From Arthrobacter gandavensis (lineage in GTDB: Bacteria; Actinomycetota; Actinomycetes; Actinomycetales; Micrococcaceae), in the NCBI RefSeq assembly GCF_015355785.1, contig NZ_JADKYW010000005.1, positions 1,305,394-1,369,393 of the forward strand: a stretch of DNA of 64,000 nucleotides. The letters are read 5' to 3'. A model generated the notes under the pieces. It was not told the origin of the DNA and did no database searches. It saw only the letters and a program-made list of their open reading frames with translations. Below are positions 61,861 to 64,000 of this stretch, piece after piece (the stretch's first letter is position 1; every line of letters starts with the position of its first letter). A program made the translations under genes and the position numbers.

Positions 61861-62661
61861 ATGTTGGTCAGCGTAGGTCAGTTCAGTCCGGGCGGCGACG
61901 TCCAGGCCAACCTGGCGGTGATGCGGTCACTGGCGGAGAAGGCCCGGGCCGAAGGATCCGAACTCATCGTGTTCCCGGAAGAGTCGATGTTCAGCATCGG
62001 CAAGGTGGACGGTCCGCTGGCAGCAGCCGTGGAAGCCGGATGGAGCACCTTCGTGCAGCGGCTGTCCCTGGCCGCGGCGGAACTTGGCATCGCCGTCGTC
62101 GCCGGAGGGTACGAACCCTCCGGGGAGGAGCGTCCCTACAACACGCTGGTGGCCATCGAAGCGGATGGCCGGATTGCGGCCACGTACCGCAAACTGCATC
62201 TCTATGATGCGTTCAGCTACTCCGAGTCCACCCGAATCAAGCCGGGAGACCGGGGTATCCAGGTGGTTGAATTTGGCGGGCTCCGGGTTGGCCTGATGAC
62301 CTGTTATGACCTGCGTTTTCCGGAACTGGCCCGGGCGCTGGCGGTGCAGGGTGCGGACCTGCTCGCCGTCCCGGCAGCCTGGTTCAAGGGTGAGCACAAG
62401 ATCGAGCACTGGGAAACCCTGCTGAAGGCACGCGCCATCGAGAACACGGTGTGGGTGGCCGCGGCCGGCACGGCAAGCGGACACACCATCGGCCACTCCG
62501 CGATCCTGGATCCGATGGGAGTGCCGCAGGTGTTCCTCGGCCAGGAAACCGAAGCCGTGGCAACGGCCGAGGTGGTGCGGACCAGGATCGAGGAAGTCCG
62601 TGAGTTTCTTCCGGTGCTGGCCAACCGGCGGTTCTCGGTGGCCGAGGAGATCGCGCCCTAG
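61861..62661 (+). CDS. Carbon-nitrogen hydrolase (nitrilase superfamily amidase)
   Basis: ATG at 61861 gives 266 residues. The catalytic triad is complete: Glu40 in VFPEES, Lys in YRKLHLYD and Cys in LMTCYDLRFPELAR. Members hydrolyse small amides, for example deaminated glutathione or omega-amides. The TAG stop shares a CTAG with the stop of the convergent permease gene. Confidence 0.93.
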   Translation: MLVSVGQFSPGGDVQANLAVMRSLAEKARAEGSELIVFPEESMFSIGKVDGPLAAAVEAGWSTFVQRLSLAAAELGIAVVAGGYEPSGEERPYNTLVAIEADGRIAATYRKLHLYDAFSYSESTRIKPGDRGIQVVEFGGLRVGLMTCYDLRFPELARALAVQGADLLAVPAAWFKGEHKIEHWETLLKARAIENTVWVAAAGTASGHTIGHSAILDPMGVPQVFLGQETEAVATAEVVRTRIEEVREFLPVLANRRFSVAEEIAP

Positions 62662-64000
62662 CTCCGGTCCGTTCCCGCGTTGGCGGCCGGTTCGGGCAGG
62701 TCGATGGGCTTGTGCCCTTCGTCCTTAACCAGGAAGCGGTAGGCGGCGAGCATCAGGAGCAGCCACACCACGCCAACGGCCAGGGCGGTACGTCCGGGGC
62801 CGGTAAATGCAAGGATCACCGTCACCAGTGCCATGAAGCCCAGGACGACGTAGTTCAGCACCGGCCAGCCGGGGAACGCGAAACCGGCCGACGGCGTACC
62901 GTTCCGCCGCATCTGACGGCGCATCCCGTGGTGGCTGAGGAGGATTGAGGACCAGGTGAAGATCGTGGCGAAGGTGGCGGTGGAGGCCACCACCAGGAAC
63001 AGCTGTTCCGGAATCCAGAGGAAGAGGCCCAGCCCCGCGATCAGGCTCGCCATGATGATGGCTATGGGCCACACCGGCACGCCGTAGCGCGAGACATTGG
63101 TGAAGCCCTTCGGGGCGTGTCCCTGCTCGGCCAGGCCGTACATGGTCCGCGAGGTTGCGTAGAAGATCGAGTTCATCGCGGACAGGGCGGCGGTCAGCAC
63201 CACGGCATTGATCACGTGTTCGGCGTACGGGATGCCTATCCCGGCGAAGACCTGCACGAAGGGGCTGCCTTCAGACCCGATCCGGTCCCACGGGAACAGG
63301 CAAAGCATCACGCCGAGGGACAGGACGTAAAAGAGCAGGATGCGCACCGGAACGGTATTCACGGCTTTGGGGATGGCCCGCTGCGGGTCCCCGGTTTCGC
63401 CGGCAGTGACGCCGAGGGTCTCGATCCCGCCGAAGGAGAACACTACGATTCCAAGGCTCATGACGATGCCCCACACACCAAAGGGCGCGAATCCGCCATG
63501 GTCTACCAGGTGGTTGACGCCGGGTTCGTAGCCGCCGGTGCTGACGCCGAAGACAATCAGGTACAGCCCGCCGGCAATCATCGCGATGATGGTGGAGACC
63601 TTGATCAGCGTGAACCAGAACTCCATCTCGCCAAAGACGCTGACCCGCATGAGGTTCAGTCCGCCGATCAGGAGCATCGCTGCGACCATCCAGACCCATC
63701 CCGGTGTATCCGGGAACCAGAGGCTCATGTACATGCTCACAGCTGTCATGTCCGCGACCGCCACGATGATCATCTCGAACGCGAAGGTCCAGCCGGTGAG
63801 GAAACCCATGCGCGGACCGAGGTAGCGGCCGGCGTACTGGGAGAAGGAACCTGCCACCGGATGGCGGACGGCCATTTCTCCCAGGGCGCGCATGACCAGG
63901 AAGACAGCGCACCCGGCGATGATGTAGGCAATCAGGACGGCGGGGCCGGCGGCCTGGATGGTTTCGGAGGACCCATAAAACAGCCCCGTTCCGATCGCGG
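62658..64000 (-). CDS. Amino acid permease (APC family), N-terminus off the window
   Basis: The frame stays open to the right edge, reading IGTGLFYGSSETIQAAGPAV there, which is the consensus end of TM1 of AAT/GABA-permease-type carriers. About 447 residues are visible with roughly eleven membrane segments. RALGEMAVRHPVAGSFSQYA and SFGGIETLGVTAGETGDP are classic family motifs. Closest to D-serine/alanine/GABA-type permeases; substrate not resolved. The true start lies beyond 64000, so the internal Met at 63893 should not be used. Confidence 0.94.
   Translation of the reverse strand, partial: AIGTGLFYGSSETIQAAGPAVLIAYIIAGCAVFLVMRALGEMAVRHPVAGSFSQYAGRYLGPRMGFLTGWTFAFEMIIVAVADMTAVSMYMSLWFPDTPGWVWMVAAMLLIGGLNLMRVSVFGEMEFWFTLIKVSTIIAMIAGGLYLIVFGVSTGGYEPGVNHLVDHGGFAPFGVWGIVMSLGIVVFSFGGIETLGVTAGETGDPQRAIPKAVNTVPVRILLFYVLSLGVMLCLFPWDRIGSEGSPFVQVFAGIGIPYAEHVINAVVLTAALSAMNSIFYATSRTMYGLAEQGHAPKGFTNVSRYGVPVWPIAIIMASLIAGLGLFLWIPEQLFLVVASTATFATIFTWSSILLSHHGMRRQMRRNGTPSAGFAFPGWPVLNYVVLGFMALVTVILAFTGPGRTALAVGVVWLLLMLAAYRFLVKDEGHKPIDLPEPAANAGTDRS

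Overview
The window is chromosomal DNA of a high-GC Gram-positive actinobacterium, most likely a member of the Micrococcaceae (Arthrobacter-like). The evidence is the strong G/C bias at third codon positions, frequent GTG/TTG starts, and actinobacterial gene families (DUF3151, DUF445, an Asp23/DUF2273/AmaP-like cluster, PHO, CIRCE and HAIR sites). Assignment below family level is inference. No rRNA, prophage or CRISPR array was seen. One complete IS3-family element is present.

Layout. 1-2.3 kb: radA (cut by the left edge) and a FUSC membrane protein. 2.3-8.4 kb: phosphate supply, with pstSCAB behind a PHO box, then a convergent DUF47-pit pair. 8.6-10.9 kb: a conserved hypothetical gene, tRNA-Lys, and a coupled pair of a haem-oxygenase-like diiron enzyme and a CDGSH Fe-S protein. 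11.1-13.4 kb: an uncharacterised membrane protein, then a coupled HTH regulator and 7-TM protein behind a large inverted repeat. 13.5-18.8 kb: a fructose PTS operon (fruK, fruA, ptsI, ptsH). 19-25.6 kb: an esterase, small membrane and stress proteins, DUF445, a glycerophosphodiesterase, a GH15 enzyme and a small membrane protein. 25.7-30.8 kb: a zinc alcohol dehydrogenase, a STAS-like protein and the pta-ackA acetate pair. 30.9-38 kb: an amino-acid permease, a thiamine-binding protein, a SpeE-like protein, the IS3 element inside a terminator loop, a purine permease and a double-Usp protein.

38-44.3 kb: a CDF transporter, a metallopeptidase, a tRNA-Glu/Asp/Phe cluster, a divergent TetR/reductase pair with two matched palindromes, and a five-gene Asp23/AmaP-type envelope-stress operon. 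44.3-50.8 kb: a DUF8083-like hypothetical gene, xthA, then a divergent IclR / CoA-transferase module enclosed by two inverted copies of an 80-bp repeat and trailed by a 51-bp-period tandem repeat, then nadE and pyrE. 50.8-58.1 kb: an exported hydrolase, a HAD-IIA phosphatase, a TrmH-family methyltransferase, fbaA-DUF3151, DUF427 with an overlapping partner, purA and a VOC protein. 58.3-64 kb: DUF2804, a membrane protein, an Hsp20 under CIRCE plus HAIR sites, a zinc alcohol dehydrogenase, a nitrilase-family amidase and an amino-acid permease cut by the right edge.

Most genes are core metabolism: phosphate, sugar uptake, acetate overflow, purine and NAD synthesis, and stress. The least explained parts are the 11.1-13.5 kb HTH/7-TM module and the repeat-enclosed CoA-transferase region at 46.1-49.3 kb.
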